Of a DNA stretch of 64,000 nt, positions 26,705-38,136 are shown one piece after another. Source of the DNA: Sphingomonas leidyi. GTDB lineage: Bacteria; Pseudomonadota; Alphaproteobacteria; Sphingomonadales; Sphingomonadaceae. Positions within the stretch are counted from its first letter, which is position 1. Each line of letters opens with the position of its first letter. The DNA is taken from assembly GCF_011761945.1 (NCBI RefSeq), contig NZ_JAASQV010000003.1, forward strand, positions 111,538 through 175,537, given 5' to 3'. The translations under genes and the position numbers were made by a program. The notes below the pieces were generated by a model. The model was not told the DNA's origin, did not search any database, and saw only the letters and a list, made by a program, of their open reading frames with translations.

Positions 26705-28330
26705 ATGCTTCGTCTCTCCGGACTCCATCTGCCGCTCGACCACACGCCGGAGGCCCTGCCCGAGGCGATCGCGAAACGGCTGGGCATCGCACCCGCCGAA
26801 CTGAAGAGCCATTCGGTCTATCGCCGCGGCAACGACGCGCGCCGGCGCAACGCGATCCAGCTGGTCTATACCGTCGATGTCGCGCTGGCCGACGAGGCGG
26901 CGGTGCTGGCGCGCTTCCCGGGCGACAAGGACCTGCGTCCCACGCCGGACATGGCGTACCATTTCCCGGTGACGGCGCCCGCCGGCTGGAACGGCCTCCG
27001 CCCGGTGGTGATCGGCGCAGGGCCGTGCGGCCTGTTCGCCGGACTGATCCTGGCCCAGATGGGCTTCCGACCGATCATCCTCGACCGGGGCAAGGTGGTG
27101 CGCCAGCGCACCAAGGACACCTGGGGCCTGTGGCGCCGCGCCGAGCTGAACCCCGACAGCAACGTGCAGTTCGGCGAAGGCGGCGCCGGGACCTTCTCCG
27201 ACGGCAAGCTCTATTGCCGCGTGAAGGACCCGCGCTTCCTGGGCCGCAAGGTGCTGGAGGAGTTCGTGAAAGCCGGCGCACCCGACGACATCCTGTGGGA
27301 AGCGCACCCGCATATCGGCACCTTCCGCCTCGTCACCATGGTGGAGAGCATGCGGGCGACGATCGAGGCGCTCGGCGGCGAATATCGCTGGGAGACCCGA
27401 GTCGATGATATCGAACTGGAGCGCACTCCCGACGGCAACCAGCGGGTGCGCGGGCTGCACCTGGGGGACGGCAGCTTTCTCGAAGCCGACCATGTCGTGC
27501 TCGCGGTGGGGCACAGCGCCAGGCCGACCTTCGAGATGCTCCACCGGCGCGGCGTGCATATCGAGGCCAAGCCCTTTGCGATCGGCGTGCGGATCGAGCA
27601 TCCGCAGAGCTGGATCGACCGCGCGCGCTTCGGCAGATGCGCCGGGCATCCGGACCTGGGCGCCGCGGCATACAGCCTGGTCCACCATTGTTCGAACGGA
27701 CGCAGCGTCTACAGCTTCTGCATGTGCCCGGGCGGGCGGGTGGTGGCGGCGACCAGCGAGGAAGGCCGGGTCGTCACCAACGGGATGAGCCAATATTCGC
27801 GGGCGGAGTTCAATGCCAATTCGGGGCTCGTCGTGGCGATCGATCCCGCGCGCGACTATCCGGGCGGGCCGCTGGCCGGGATCGCACTGCAGCGGCACTG
27901 GGAGGACCTGGCCTATGTCGCCGGGGGCTCCAACTATCACGCGCCGGGGCAGCGGGTGGGCGACCTGCTCGCCGGCCGGGCTTCCATGGCGCTGGGCGAA
28001 GTCATCCCCTCGTACAAGCCCGGGGTGAAAATGACCGACCTGTCCGAATGCCTTCCCGGCTTCGTGATCGAGGCGTTCCGCGAGGCGCTGCCGGTGTTCG
28101 GCCGCCAGATCGCCAATTACGACCATCCCGATGCCGTGATGACGGGCGTGGAGACCCGCACCTCCTCGCCGGTGCGGATCACCCGCGGCAAGGATCATCA
28201 GAGCCTGAACGTGGCGCGCCTGTTCCCGGCGGGCGAAGGGGCCGGCTATGCGGGCGGCATTCTCTCGGCGGCGATCGACGGGATCAAGAGCGCCGAGGCG
28301 GTGGCGCGGAGCATGATGGGGACGGCCTAG
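26705..28330 (+). CDS. FAD-dependent oxidoreductase of the COG2509 type
   Basis: 541 aa. A ~95-residue N-terminal domain precedes the FAD-binding Rossmann motif VVIGAGPCGLFAGLILAQMG (~101-120). A second dinucleotide signature lies in VVLAVGHSARPTFEML, and the C-terminal GAGYAGGILSAAIDG completes FAD binding. These features match the widespread but uncharacterised FAD dehydrogenase family (COG2509). Several conserved cysteines (VHHCSNGRSVYSFCMCPGG) recall the family's CxCPGG motif. Its stop overlaps the stop of the convergent DMT transporter gene by 2 bp. Confidence 0.87.
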   Translation: MLRLSGLHLPLDHTPEALPEAIAKRLGIAPAELKSHSVYRRGNDARRRNAIQLVYTVDVALADEAAVLARFPGDKDLRPTPDMAYHFPVTAPAGWNGLRPVVIGAGPCGLFAGLILAQMGFRPIILDRGKVVRQRTKDTWGLWRRAELNPDSNVQFGEGGAGTFSDGKLYCRVKDPRFLGRKVLEEFVKAGAPDDILWEAHPHIGTFRLVTMVESMRATIEALGGEYRWETRVDDIELERTPDGNQRVRGLHLGDGSFLEADHVVLAVGHSARPTFEMLHRRGVHIEAKPFAIGVRIEHPQSWIDRARFGRCAGHPDLGAAAYSLVHHCSNGRSVYSFCMCPGGRVVAATSEEGRVVTNGMSQYSRAEFNANSGLVVAIDPARDYPGGPLAGIALQRHWEDLAYVAGGSNYHAPGQRVGDLLAGRASMALGEVIPSYKPGVKMTDLSECLPGFVIEAFREALPVFGRQIANYDHPDAVMTGVETRTSSPVRITRGKDHQSLNVARLFPAGEGAGYAGGILSAAIDGIKSAEAVARSMMGTA

Positions 28331-29298
28331 GGCCGGAGCCCGGTCGAGGCCTTGATTTCCTTCGCCATCCCCGGCCGCCGATGCGCCGCCACACAGCTCA
28401 CCACGCTCGCCACCACCAGTACGAAGGCCAGTGCCTCCGCCACGGTGGGGCCGCGATGCTCCCAGGCAAAGGCGTAGAGCAGGGCGAACAGCGTCTCGAA
28501 AGTGATCATCTGCCCGGCAAGGGTGAGCGGCAGCAGCCGGCTCATCTTGTTCCACAGCGCATTGCCGACGATCGAGGCGAAGATCGCCACCCCGGCCGAC
28601 ACGGCGACAAACAGCGCCCACTCCCCTGCCCCATGGCCCCGCGTGCCGAGCAGCAGCGCCAGCGGGATCAGCAACAGGCTCTGGGCGCCGGTGGCGATGC
28701 CGATGAGCAGGCTCCAGTCGTGCGACGAGACGGTCCTCACCCGCGCGAGCATATGGTTGTTGCCCACCGCAAACGCACCCCAGGAGGCAAGCGCGCCGAG
28801 CGCGCAGAGCAGGCCGGCGAGCTGCGCGGCGACCGGGCGGGCGGAAGGCAGGAACAGCGCCTGCCATCCGATGCAGGCCGTACCCGCCCCGCAAAGCAGC
28901 AACGACGGGGCTAGGCGGGCGAGCGGCACGGCCCCTTCGGCGCGGCTGCCGACGATGGTCACCACGACGGGGAGGAAGCCGATCACGAGTGCGGTGATCG
29001 CGGCGCCGCCGAGCTGCACGGCACTGGCGAGGAGGACATAGTAGAGCGTGTTGCCGGCGAGCCCGAGCCAGAACAGTGCCCGCCATTCCGCTCCCCCAAT
29101 GCTTGCAGAGACCGTGCGCCAGCGCGGGGTGATCAGGGCGGCGGAGATCAGGCCATAGGCGAGGTAGCGGCCGATGGTCAGCTCGAGCGGACCGAAGGCG
29201 CGGGCCAGTTCGGGCGCGAGGAACACCAGGCCCCAAAGCGCACCGGCAGCCGCTCCGCACAATACGCCCAGCATCGTCGATCCGCGTTCGCCCGGCAT
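28327..29298 (-). CDS. DMT-superfamily (EamA) transporter
   Basis: 323-aa inner-membrane protein with ten predicted transmembrane helices in two EamA repeats. The ATG at 29298 follows AAGGGAA. EamA proteins export amino acids and other metabolites. The gene is divergent from an Lrp-type regulator across 88 bp, the classic arrangement of an amino-acid exporter with its leucine-responsive-type controller, so an amino acid or related metabolite is the most likely substrate; this is inferred from context. Confidence 0.87.
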   Translation of the reverse strand: MPGERGSTMLGVLCGAAAGALWGLVFLAPELARAFGPLELTIGRYLAYGLISAALITPRWRTVSASIGGAEWRALFWLGLAGNTLYYVLLASAVQLGGAAITALVIGFLPVVVTIVGSRAEGAVPLARLAPSLLLCGAGTACIGWQALFLPSARPVAAQLAGLLCALGALASWGAFAVGNNHMLARVRTVSSHDWSLLIGIATGAQSLLLIPLALLLGTRGHGAGEWALFVAVSAGVAIFASIVGNALWNKMSRLLPLTLAGQMITFETLFALLYAFAWEHRGPTVAEALAFVLVVASVVSCVAAHRRPGMAKEIKASTGLRP

Positions 29299-29386
29299 GG
29301 AAATTCCCTTCGCAGCGGGAAATATCATCACCGGAATGGGCTGTGCGCTCTTGATTGACCGGCCGAATGCAACAAAAACTCGCCGA

Positions 29387-29884
29387 ATGGCCAATGGACA
29401 GGGCAAATCCGCACGGATTCTCGACAGCTTCGACCGGGCGATCCTGCGAATCGTGCAGGCGGACAACAAGCTGCCGCAGCGGCAGATCGCCGCGGCGGTG
29501 AACCTCTCGGCGGCGGCGGTACAGCGGCGGATCGCGGCGATGGAGGCGGCGGGCGTGATCGCGCGCAACGTGGCGATCGTCGATCCCGATGCGGTACCGC
29601 TTACCATCACTTCCATCGTCGAAGTGCAGCTGGTCGACGAGCGCATGCCGACGGTGGAACGGGCGCGCCGCCTGTTCCTCGACACGCCCGAGGTGCAGCA
29701 ATGCTATTACGTCACCGGCGGCGTGAGCTTCACGCTGGTGATCGTCACGTCGGACATGCGCGCCTATTCGGCGTTGACCCGGCGGCTGTTCGCCGAGAAC
29801 GAATGCATCGCCAGCTATCGCTCGCTGATCGCGCTCGACCGCGTGAAGGCAGACACCGCGATCGTCATCCCGCCCCTGCCCTGA
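29387..29884 (+). CDS. Lrp/AsnC-family transcriptional regulator
   Basis: 165 aa. An N-terminal helix-turn-helix (DSFDRAILRIVQADNKLPQRQIAAAVNLSAAAVQRRI region split over ~10-50) and a C-terminal RAM ligand-binding domain (~75-155) with the VTGGVSFTLVIVTSDMRAY core. Members sense amino acids and bind as octamers. The start MANGQGKS at 29387 avoids overlap with the divergent exporter gene, which is the obvious target. Confidence 0.92.
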   Translation: MANGQGKSARILDSFDRAILRIVQADNKLPQRQIAAAVNLSAAAVQRRIAAMEAAGVIARNVAIVDPDAVPLTITSIVEVQLVDERMPTVERARRLFLDTPEVQQCYYVTGGVSFTLVIVTSDMRAYSALTRRLFAENECIASYRSLIALDRVKADTAIVIPPLP

Positions 29885-29897
29885 CCGGGGGAAACGC

Positions 29898-30206
29898 TCA
29901 GACTTCCAGCCGGACCGTCACCTCGTCGCCCGCCGAAAGCCCGGCACGGCGGCGGATGTCGGCCTTTACCGGGAGGAGATAGCCCCCCGATTCCCTGTCG
30001 GGGAATAGCGACGTCTTCCAGTGCGTGCCGCCGATGCTGGCAGTGACGCGGATCGATCCGAAGCGGCTGGCGCGGCCGAGCGCGGCGAACCGGATCTCGG
30101 CGGCGACCGGGCCCTTCACCGGGAGGAAATACCAGCCCGCGGCCGAGGGGTCGGCCGGGCGCCAGGCGAACAGCCGGTCGGTGGTCTCGAACGTCTCGCC
30201 GTCCAT
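29898..30206 (-). CDS. DUF1905-domain protein
   Basis: 102 aa from ATG 30206; a GTG at 30212 is also possible because AAGGGG precedes both. The whole protein is a DUF1905 beta-barrel-like domain: WYFLPVKGPVAAEIR, FGSIRVTASIGGTHWKTSLFPD and the end GLSAGDEVTVRLEV. Function is unknown in this family. It converges tail-to-tail with the Lrp gene, 13 bp apart. Confidence 0.85.
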   Translation of the reverse strand: MDGETFETTDRLFAWRPADPSAAGWYFLPVKGPVAAEIRFAALGRASRFGSIRVTASIGGTHWKTSLFPDRESGGYLLPVKADIRRRAGLSAGDEVTVRLEV

Positions 30207-30286
30207 CGGCACGTATCCCCTTCAGACCGGTATCCCTGTTTCGTCATCCTTGCCGGAAGGGGATAGGTGCCCCGTCCACCCGGCGC

Positions 30287-30470
30287 GCCCTAGGGCGGAT
30301 CGACATTTGGGCGCGACGAGAGCCGGACCGCCCTTCTCGCTCCCCGGCGAAGGCCGGGGCCCAGTTGCGACATCGTTCGAGGGGTTCGCATATCTCGATA
30401 GCACCCCGACGCTGGGCCCCGGCCTTCGCCGGGGAGCGCCAGTCTCGTAAATGTCGATCGGCCCTAGAGC
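30287..30470. repeat. 184-bp palindromic MITE-like element
   Basis: Outer arms 30287-30308 and 30449-30470 are inverted copies matching at 20 of 22 positions (core TAGGGCsGATCGACATTT). Inside them lies a second, perfect 25-bp inverted pair at 30340-30364 and 30412-30436 (CTCCCCGGCGAAGGCCGGGG...). The whole could fold into one long cruciform or hairpin. It has no coding capacity. The right arm reaches into the end of the epimerase gene and supplies its TAG stop. This layout fits a non-autonomous miniature element or a paired REP (REPIN-like) sequence. Confidence 0.75.
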
Positions 30471-31369
30471 AGGCCCTGCTGGCGATACCAGGCCGCCGTG
30501 GCCGCGAGGCCTGCCGGTGTTTCCACCTGCGGCGTCCAGAGGTTCGCCGGCGGGCGCCGGGCGGCATCCACCACCCAGTCCTCATGACAGAAATAGGCCA
30601 CGCGATCGGGCGTGAGCTTCGCCTTGCCACCCCGCACCAGCCGATCGAGATGCGCCCCCGCCATCAGCAGCGTGCGCGGCAGGGCGAAGGACGCGACCCG
30701 CTTGCCGAGCGCGGTGCCGATCGCGGCGGCGAATTGCTGGTGGCTCCAGCCGGTCTCGGTGCCGTCATCGGCGTCGAGGATCTGGTTGCACCCGTCGGTG
30801 GTGGCGAGCGCCAGCAGGAGCCGGCCGAGGTCGCCGACCTCGATCAGCGAGATGCGGCCGCCGCGCGGCATCAGCGCAAGGCCCTTCTTCGCCAGCCGGA
30901 ACAGCTCGAGCATCTCGAGGTCGCCCGGACCATAGATGGCCGGGGGGCGGACGATGCTCCAGTCGAGGCCCGAAGCCATGACGAGCGCATCCCCCTCCGC
31001 CTTGGACCAGCCATAGGCCGATAGCCCGGGCTCGCGCGCGGCGAGCGAGGAAACATGGACGAAACGGTGGACGCCCTGCGCCCGCGCCGCTTCCAGCATG
31101 CCCCGCGTGCCGTCGATATTGCCCGCCGCGAAGCCGGCGCGGTCGGGCGCGTTGACGACGCCCGCGACATGGATGACGGCGCCCGCCCCCTCGCACAGCT
31201 CGGCGAGCGCGGCGGTATCCGACAAGTCGCCCCGCACCCAGGCGATATGTTCCCGTTCTGCCTGGGGACGGCGCGTGAGGGCGCGGACCTGGTAGCCGGC
31301 TTCGAGCGCGAGGGCGATCAGGCGGGTGCCGACGAAGCCGGTGCCGCCGGTAAGGGCGATGGTGGTCAC
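30464..31369 (-). CDS. NAD(P)-dependent sugar epimerase/dehydratase-like protein (extended SDR)
   Basis: 301 aa from a GTG start that overlaps the proB stop (GTGA). N-terminal Rossmann motif TGGTGFVG (~8-15), and the catalytic pair Tyr/Lys in AYGWSKAEGD. Members act on nucleotide sugars or as assembly factors such as the NDUFA9-like proteins; the substrate is not evident. The stop codon lies in the inverted arm of the palindromic element downstream, so the C-terminus may have been set by insertion of that element. Confidence 0.83.
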   Translation of the reverse strand: MTTIALTGGTGFVGTRLIALALEAGYQVRALTRRPQAEREHIAWVRGDLSDTAALAELCEGAGAVIHVAGVVNAPDRAGFAAGNIDGTRGMLEAARAQGVHRFVHVSSLAAREPGLSAYGWSKAEGDALVMASGLDWSIVRPPAIYGPGDLEMLELFRLAKKGLALMPRGGRISLIEVGDLGRLLLALATTDGCNQILDADDGTETGWSHQQFAAAIGTALGKRVASFALPRTLLMAGAHLDRLVRGGKAKLTPDRVAYFCHEDWVVDAARRPPANLWTPQVETPAGLAATAAWYRQQGLL

Positions 31370-32472
31370 AGCAGCGCCATATGGCTCCGGTGCACCAGTG
31401 TCGAGCGCGGGGCATAGCCGAGCAGCTCGGCCTGCGCCTCGTTGCGGTGGCCGAGGATGCGGGCGGCGTCCTCGCTGGGATATTCGGCCAGGCCGCGGGC
31501 GAGCGCCTTGCCGTCCGGCCCGGCGATCACGACCAGGTCGCCCCGGGCGAAATCGCCCTCGATCCGAGTGGCGCCGGCGGCAAGCAGGCTGCGGCCCTGC
31601 CCCAATGCCCTGGCCGCACCGGCATCGACATGGATGGTGCCGGACGCGGTGATGCCGCCGGCCAGCCACGCCTTGCGCGCGGGGGCCGTCCTCTCCGCCA
31701 CGAACAGCGTGTGCCTCGCCTCCGCGCCGAGCGGGTGCTCGATCCGGCCGGATGCTATCGCCAGATGCGCGCCGGCGGCATTGGCGATGCGCGCCGCCGC
31801 GATCTTCGAGATCATGCCGCCCGATCCCATGCCGGAGGCGGACCCCCGGTCGGCCATGCCCTCCACCGTGCCGTCGATCCGCTCGACGCGGGGAATGTGC
31901 ACCGCGCCGGGCAGCACGGGGTTGCGGTCGTAGAGCCCGTCGACATCGGAGAGCAGCACCACGCCGCCCGCCCCCGCGGCTTGCGCCACGCGGGCGGCGA
32001 GCCTGTCATTGTCGCCGAACCGAATCTCCTCGGTGGCGACGCTGTCATTCTCGTTCAGCACGGGAACGACACCGAACCCGAGCAGGCGATCGAGCGTGGC
32101 GGCGGCGTTGAGATAGCGGCGGCGGTCCTCGAGATCGCCCAGCGTGACCAGCATCTGCGCCGCGACGAGCCCATTGGCGGCAAGCACATCGGCCCAGACG
32201 CGGCTCAGCTCGATCTGGCCGGTGGCTGCCGCGGCCTGGGCATCCTCCAGGCTGGCGCGACCGCCCTTGGCAAGCCTGAGGCGCCGCGCGCCGAGCGCGA
32301 TCGCACCGGAAGAGACCACCGCGACCTGTTGCCCGGCGCGGGCCCGGGCGGCGATGTCGCCGGCGATGCCTTCCAGCCAGGCACGGCGCACGCCGCCGTC
32401 CGGATCGACCAGCAGGGCCGAGCCGATCTTGACGACGATGCGCGGGAAGGAGGCGGGCGGGAAGAGCGACAT
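31366..32472 (-). CDS. proB: Glutamate 5-kinase
   Basis: Phosphorylates L-glutamate to gamma-glutamyl phosphate, first step of proline synthesis. 368 aa. The amino-acid kinase domain (~8-250) shows VVKIGSALLV, VVSSGAIALGAR, PVLNENDSV and LLSDVDGLYDRNP; a PUA domain (~275-355) forms the C-terminus, as in the E. coli enzyme. It lies downstream of lptG by 67 bp and overlaps the epimerase by 4 nt. proB near obgE is common in Proteobacteria. Confidence 0.97.
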   Translation of the reverse strand: MSLFPPASFPRIVVKIGSALLVDPDGGVRRAWLEGIAGDIAARARAGQQVAVVSSGAIALGARRLRLAKGGRASLEDAQAAAATGQIELSRVWADVLAANGLVAAQMLVTLGDLEDRRRYLNAAATLDRLLGFGVVPVLNENDSVATEEIRFGDNDRLAARVAQAAGAGGVVLLSDVDGLYDRNPVLPGAVHIPRVERIDGTVEGMADRGSASGMGSGGMISKIAAARIANAAGAHLAIASGRIEHPLGAEARHTLFVAERTAPARKAWLAGGITASGTIHVDAGAARALGQGRSLLAAGATRIEGDFARGDLVVIAGPDGKALARGLAEYPSEDAARILGHRNEAQAELLGYAPRSTLVHRSHMALL

Positions 32473-32539
32473 GGCCGCCGCTATATGGCCCCCCGCTCCG
32501 CCTAGCCAGACAGGAACGCTTGGGCGCTCCGTTGCGCGC

Positions 32540-33637
32540 CTATTCCTCGGTCCTGAGCAGCACCGCCTCGCCGATCATCAGGAACAGCAGGAACGGCGCC
32601 CAGGCGGCGAGGAACGGCGGATAGGCGCCGAGATTGCCCATCGCGAGCGCGAAATTGTCGGCGACGAAATAGAGGAAACCGAGCGCCATGCCGATCACCG
32701 CGCGGACGAACAGCTTGCCCGAACGCGCAATGCCGAAAGCCGAGACCGCACCCAGCAACGGCATCAGGATCGCCGAAAGCGGCCCTGCCAGCTTGTGCCA
32801 CAGCGCGCCTTCGAGCGCCTCGGTCTGGCGGCCCGCCACCTTCAAGTCGCCGATCGCCTGGTAGAGCGCGCCGAACGCCATGGAATCGGCATCGACATGG
32901 GCGAGCGTGAACTGGTCCGGCCGGACATTGCGGCCGATCACGATGCTGCCGACCTTGGCCTTCTGGCCGGTAGCGACGATGAAGCGCTCGGCATTGTCGA
33001 CGCGCCAGCCATCGCCGGCGCGCACCGCGTGCGGCGCGGTGAGGATGCTGACCAGCGAACGGTTCTGCCGCTCATAGACGGTGACGCCATAAAGCTGCGC
33101 CGCATCGCCGCGCCCGCGGACCTGCTGCACCTGGATCAGGTTGTTGTCGCCCTTCACCCACACATTGGCGCGATCGCCGCGATCGATGGGCAGCGGAGCA
33201 TAGGACACTTTCTTCCACTGCTCGAGCGTCGCGGTGGCTCGCGACACGATGCGATCGTTGAAGGTGAAGGAGATCGCCGCCACGGCGATCCCGGTGAGCA
33301 GCAGCGGCGCGAGCACCTGATGCGCCGACAGGCCGGAGGCCTTCATCGCGATCACTTCGCTGTTCTGGTTGAGCTGGGACAATGTCAGGATCGAACCGAG
33401 CAGCACCGAATAGGGCAGGAAGGTCGAGGCGATCTGCGGCACGCGCAGGCTGACATAGCGCCAGATCTCGGCATCGCCGTTGCCGGCATATGCCAGGATC
33501 GCGCCGCTTTCCGTCAGCAGGTCGAGCGACTGGAGGATGAGCACCAGCGCACCGAGAATGGCGAAGGTGCGCGTCAGGAACATGCGCGCCATGTAGAGCG
33601 ACATGGTCCGCGACGGGAAGAAATTGGCCCAGGTCAT
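32540..33637 (-). CDS. lptG: LPS export permease LptG
   Basis: 365-aa inner-membrane subunit of the LptB2FG ABC complex that extracts LPS from the membrane. Three transmembrane helices at the N-terminus, a periplasmic beta-jellyroll (~120-260), and three at the C-terminus (YjgP/YjgQ fold). The second of two adjacent family members, overlapping lptF by 4 nt. The pair follows the usual lptF-lptG order. Confidence 0.9.
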   Translation of the reverse strand: MTWANFFPSRTMSLYMARMFLTRTFAILGALVLILQSLDLLTESGAILAYAGNGDAEIWRYVSLRVPQIASTFLPYSVLLGSILTLSQLNQNSEVIAMKASGLSAHQVLAPLLLTGIAVAAISFTFNDRIVSRATATLEQWKKVSYAPLPIDRGDRANVWVKGDNNLIQVQQVRGRGDAAQLYGVTVYERQNRSLVSILTAPHAVRAGDGWRVDNAERFIVATGQKAKVGSIVIGRNVRPDQFTLAHVDADSMAFGALYQAIGDLKVAGRQTEALEGALWHKLAGPLSAILMPLLGAVSAFGIARSGKLFVRAVIGMALGFLYFVADNFALAMGNLGAYPPFLAAWAPFLLFLMIGEAVLLRTEE

Positions 33638-34848
33638 GCCGCAGCTTCTTCCTCTCGGCGGAGCCGGCGGCGACGGCCCGGCAGGCGGCGCGTGATCGCC
33701 TTGATCATCTTGGAGAAGGCCTTTTCGAGCCCGCCGATCGGCTGCCCCCCGGGCACATAGGCGATCTGATAGTACATCCAGATCACCAGCCCCGCGAACA
33801 GCATGAACGGCCCCCAGAGCGCGATCAGCGGATCGACCCGGCCGAGCTCGCCGATCGACTGCCCATATTCGTTGACCTTGTGATAGGTCACGATCATCAC
33901 GATCGACAGGAACACGCCCAGCGCCGAGGTGGATCGCTTGGGCGGCACGCCCAGCGCCACGGCGAGGAACGGCAGCAGGAACATCGACGCGACTTCCGCC
34001 AGGCGGAAGTGGAAGGCCGAACGGCTGCCCTCGCGATCCTCGTCGCTCGCCTGCGGATTGCGGCCGATCACGGCGAGCTCCGGCAGGGTCCGTTCGATAT
34101 TCTTGCCGCCGCGGTTCCGGAACTGCTCATATTTGGGCAGCGGGATCGGCAGGTTGTGGGTGGTGAAGGTCAGCACTCGCGGCTCGGGCGAGTTCCTGTC
34201 GTGATGGACGAGCGTGCCGTTCTGCAGGCGGAAGATGATCACGTCCGGATCGTCCGAGCGCAGGAACTGGCCGCTCTGCGCCGTGACCGCCACCGGGGTG
34301 CCGTCCTTGGTCATCATCTGGACGAAGATGCCCGAAAGCCTGCGGCCCTCGTCCTTGCTCTCCTCGATGCGCATCGTCATCTTCGCGCCGAAGCTGGTGA
34401 ACTCGCCCACCTTGATCGAAGCGCCCAGCGCGCCCGAGCGCAGCTCGAAGCGCAACTGCTCGTAATTGTAGCGCGACCAGGGCTGGATGAAGCCGACGAT
34501 GGCGAGGTTCAGCGCCGCCAGCGCGATCGCGAACATGAAGGGCACCTTGAGCAGGCGCGTGTAGCTCATCCCCACCGCGCGCAGCACGTCGAGCTCGGAC
34601 GAAGTGGCGAGGCGGCGAAAGGCCAGCAGGCAGCCCAGCATCAGCCCGATCGGGATGCCGAGCCCCAGATATTCGGGAAGCAGATTGGCGAGCATGCGCC
34701 AGACGACGCTGACCGGCCCGCCCTCGGTCGCGACGAACTCGAACAGGCGCAGCATGCGGTCGAGCACCAGCAGCATCGCCGATATGAGCAATGTCGAGAT
34801 CAGGGGCACCGCGATCAGCCGCGCCATGTACCGATCGATCGAGTTCAT
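33634..34848 (-). CDS. lptF: LPS export permease LptF
   Basis: 404-aa YjgP/YjgQ-family permease. The ATG at 34848 (MNSIDRYMAR) places the first transmembrane helix correctly; longer upstream forms add only a basic, low-complexity stretch. Six transmembrane helices flank a periplasmic jellyroll domain. The tail after ~370 is strongly basic (RRLPGRRRRLRREEE). It forms with lptG the membrane part of the LPS transporter; lptB is not in this window. Confidence 0.9.
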   Translation of the reverse strand: MNSIDRYMARLIAVPLISTLLISAMLLVLDRMLRLFEFVATEGGPVSVVWRMLANLLPEYLGLGIPIGLMLGCLLAFRRLATSSELDVLRAVGMSYTRLLKVPFMFAIALAALNLAIVGFIQPWSRYNYEQLRFELRSGALGASIKVGEFTSFGAKMTMRIEESKDEGRRLSGIFVQMMTKDGTPVAVTAQSGQFLRSDDPDVIIFRLQNGTLVHHDRNSPEPRVLTFTTHNLPIPLPKYEQFRNRGGKNIERTLPELAVIGRNPQASDEDREGSRSAFHFRLAEVASMFLLPFLAVALGVPPKRSTSALGVFLSIVMIVTYHKVNEYGQSIGELGRVDPLIALWGPFMLFAGLVIWMYYQIAYVPGGQPIGGLEKAFSKMIKAITRRLPGRRRRLRREEEAAA

Positions 34849-34976
34849 CTGCGCGCGACGGTTGCCTTGGTTTCTTCTCGCCGGCGCATCCCGGCGCCGC
34901 CTCAATGAACCAAGAGCCTATACTCCCGGTTCCGGGCAGCGCCAGCAGGAAAGTTGCGCGCCGGGAAAGTTGCGCG

Positions 34977-36787
<1,811 letters not shown>

Positions 36788-36831
36788 GGGACTAGTCGGG
36801 AGAGCTTCGGGTTCGGGAGGCGGACAAACGA

Positions 36832-36859
36832 AAAGGCCGGGCATCGCTGCCCGGCCTTT
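36832..36859. terminator. Bidirectional terminator between obgE and desaturase
   Basis: AAAGGCCGGGCA, loop TCGC, TGCCCGGCCTTT: a perfect 12-bp stem with A and T runs on either side, placed between two convergent genes, so it can serve both. Confidence 0.9.
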
Positions 36860-36883
36860 CTCGTCTTCAGCCCGTCCGCCGGT

Positions 36884-37999
36884 TCAGCGGGCGCCCATGG
36901 TGCTGGCGGCAAGGCGGTGCATCAGCCCGCGCAGCGTGGGGTAATTGGCCTTGTGATAGGCCGAGGCTTCCTCGAGCGCATCCGACAGGCGGCGATGCGC
37001 CTCGTTCAAAGCATGATAGGGCAAGCTCGGCAGCAAGTGATGCAGTGCGTGGTAGCGCAGGCCGATCGGCGCCCAGAGATAGGCGAAGAAGCCCGGCGTC
37101 GGCACGTTGACGCTGTCCAGATACTGGGCCGTCACGGTGAGCGGCTCGCCGTCATTCTCCCACAGGTGCGCCACCAGCGTGCGGACCTGGTTGATCACCG
37201 CCACGCCCGCGATCACCGCGAGATAGATGCCGAAGTCGCGCAGCGGGATCACGCCGGTCGCGACCAGGGCGAGCAGCGCGATCGAGAAGACGCTGGCGCC
37301 CAGCTCCTGCCAGAACCACTGGCTCCGGAGCTCGCCCTCGGGCGCGCGGCGCTCGAAGGCCGGGTTGATCTTGAGGCCCGAATATTTGGCGACGACGACC
37401 CGGCGCAGCTTCGGAAGCACCGCCGAGAGCGGCGCGAGCACGGCGAAGCGGACCAGCATCGCGACCGGCATCAGCACCGCGGCGAGCAGGAACACCGGCA
37501 GCGTCCACGGCTTCATCAGCGCGAGCGGCAGATATTCGGGATCCTCGACCGTGCCGTAGCGGGTGCGGGCATGGTGAAGGTTGTGCACGCCTTCATAGGT
37601 GAAGCTGGGCACCAGGATCGGAATGCCGACCAGCAGGTTCCAGCCGAGCCGGAAATTGGGGAGCAGCGCGTGCTTCACATGCGTCAGCTCGTGGATGAAC
37701 AGGCTGGCGCGATAGAGCGCGAGCACCGCCACCGCGCCGGCAAGCACCGCCAGCAGCGCCGACGGGGCGAGAATGGTCGCGGCAAGCGCGGCATAGCCGA
37801 TGCCCGCGGAAAGCAGCATGTCGGTCCAGTAGATGCGCGGATTGGGCGCATGCAGGTCGCGCGTGAGCTCGGCCGCGGCGCGCAGCATCGCGCGATCGTC
37901 GGGCACGCCGGAAAGCTTGATACGCGCACTGGCCGGCGTCGCCGCCGGCGCATCATCGTGAACCTTGAGGGCAAGCGATTTCGTCATGATGTCCGCCAT
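36884..37999 (-). CDS. Membrane fatty acid desaturase
   Basis: 371-aa integral-membrane di-iron desaturase. Three histidine boxes are visible: HELTH (~108), HNLHHA (~143) and HALHH (~325), with hydrophobic helices between them. The spacing fits acyl-lipid or sphingolipid-type desaturases/hydroxylases rather than soluble acyl-ACP desaturases. ATG 37999 or ATG 37987 may be the start. It is divergent from a GNAT-fold gene that may act on sphingoid bases, so a lipid-modifying role beside it is plausible. Confidence 0.88.
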   Translation of the reverse strand: MADIMTKSLALKVHDDAPAATPASARIKLSGVPDDRAMLRAAAELTRDLHAPNPRIYWTDMLLSAGIGYAALAATILAPSALLAVLAGAVAVLALYRASLFIHELTHVKHALLPNFRLGWNLLVGIPILVPSFTYEGVHNLHHARTRYGTVEDPEYLPLALMKPWTLPVFLLAAVLMPVAMLVRFAVLAPLSAVLPKLRRVVVAKYSGLKINPAFERRAPEGELRSQWFWQELGASVFSIALLALVATGVIPLRDFGIYLAVIAGVAVINQVRTLVAHLWENDGEPLTVTAQYLDSVNVPTPGFFAYLWAPIGLRYHALHHLLPSLPYHALNEAHRRLSDALEEASAYHKANYPTLRGLMHRLAASTMGAR

Positions 38000-38136
38000 T
38001 GGCCTCAGATAGTGGCTTTATGGTGGCATTCCAGCGGTTAGGTGCCGCCCTGCCCGCCGCAATTGCCGCGCTTGACACTGGCTCCGCGGCGAAGGACTGC
38101 ATTGCGCTGGATCAAACCAACAGAAGGGCTTTTCCC

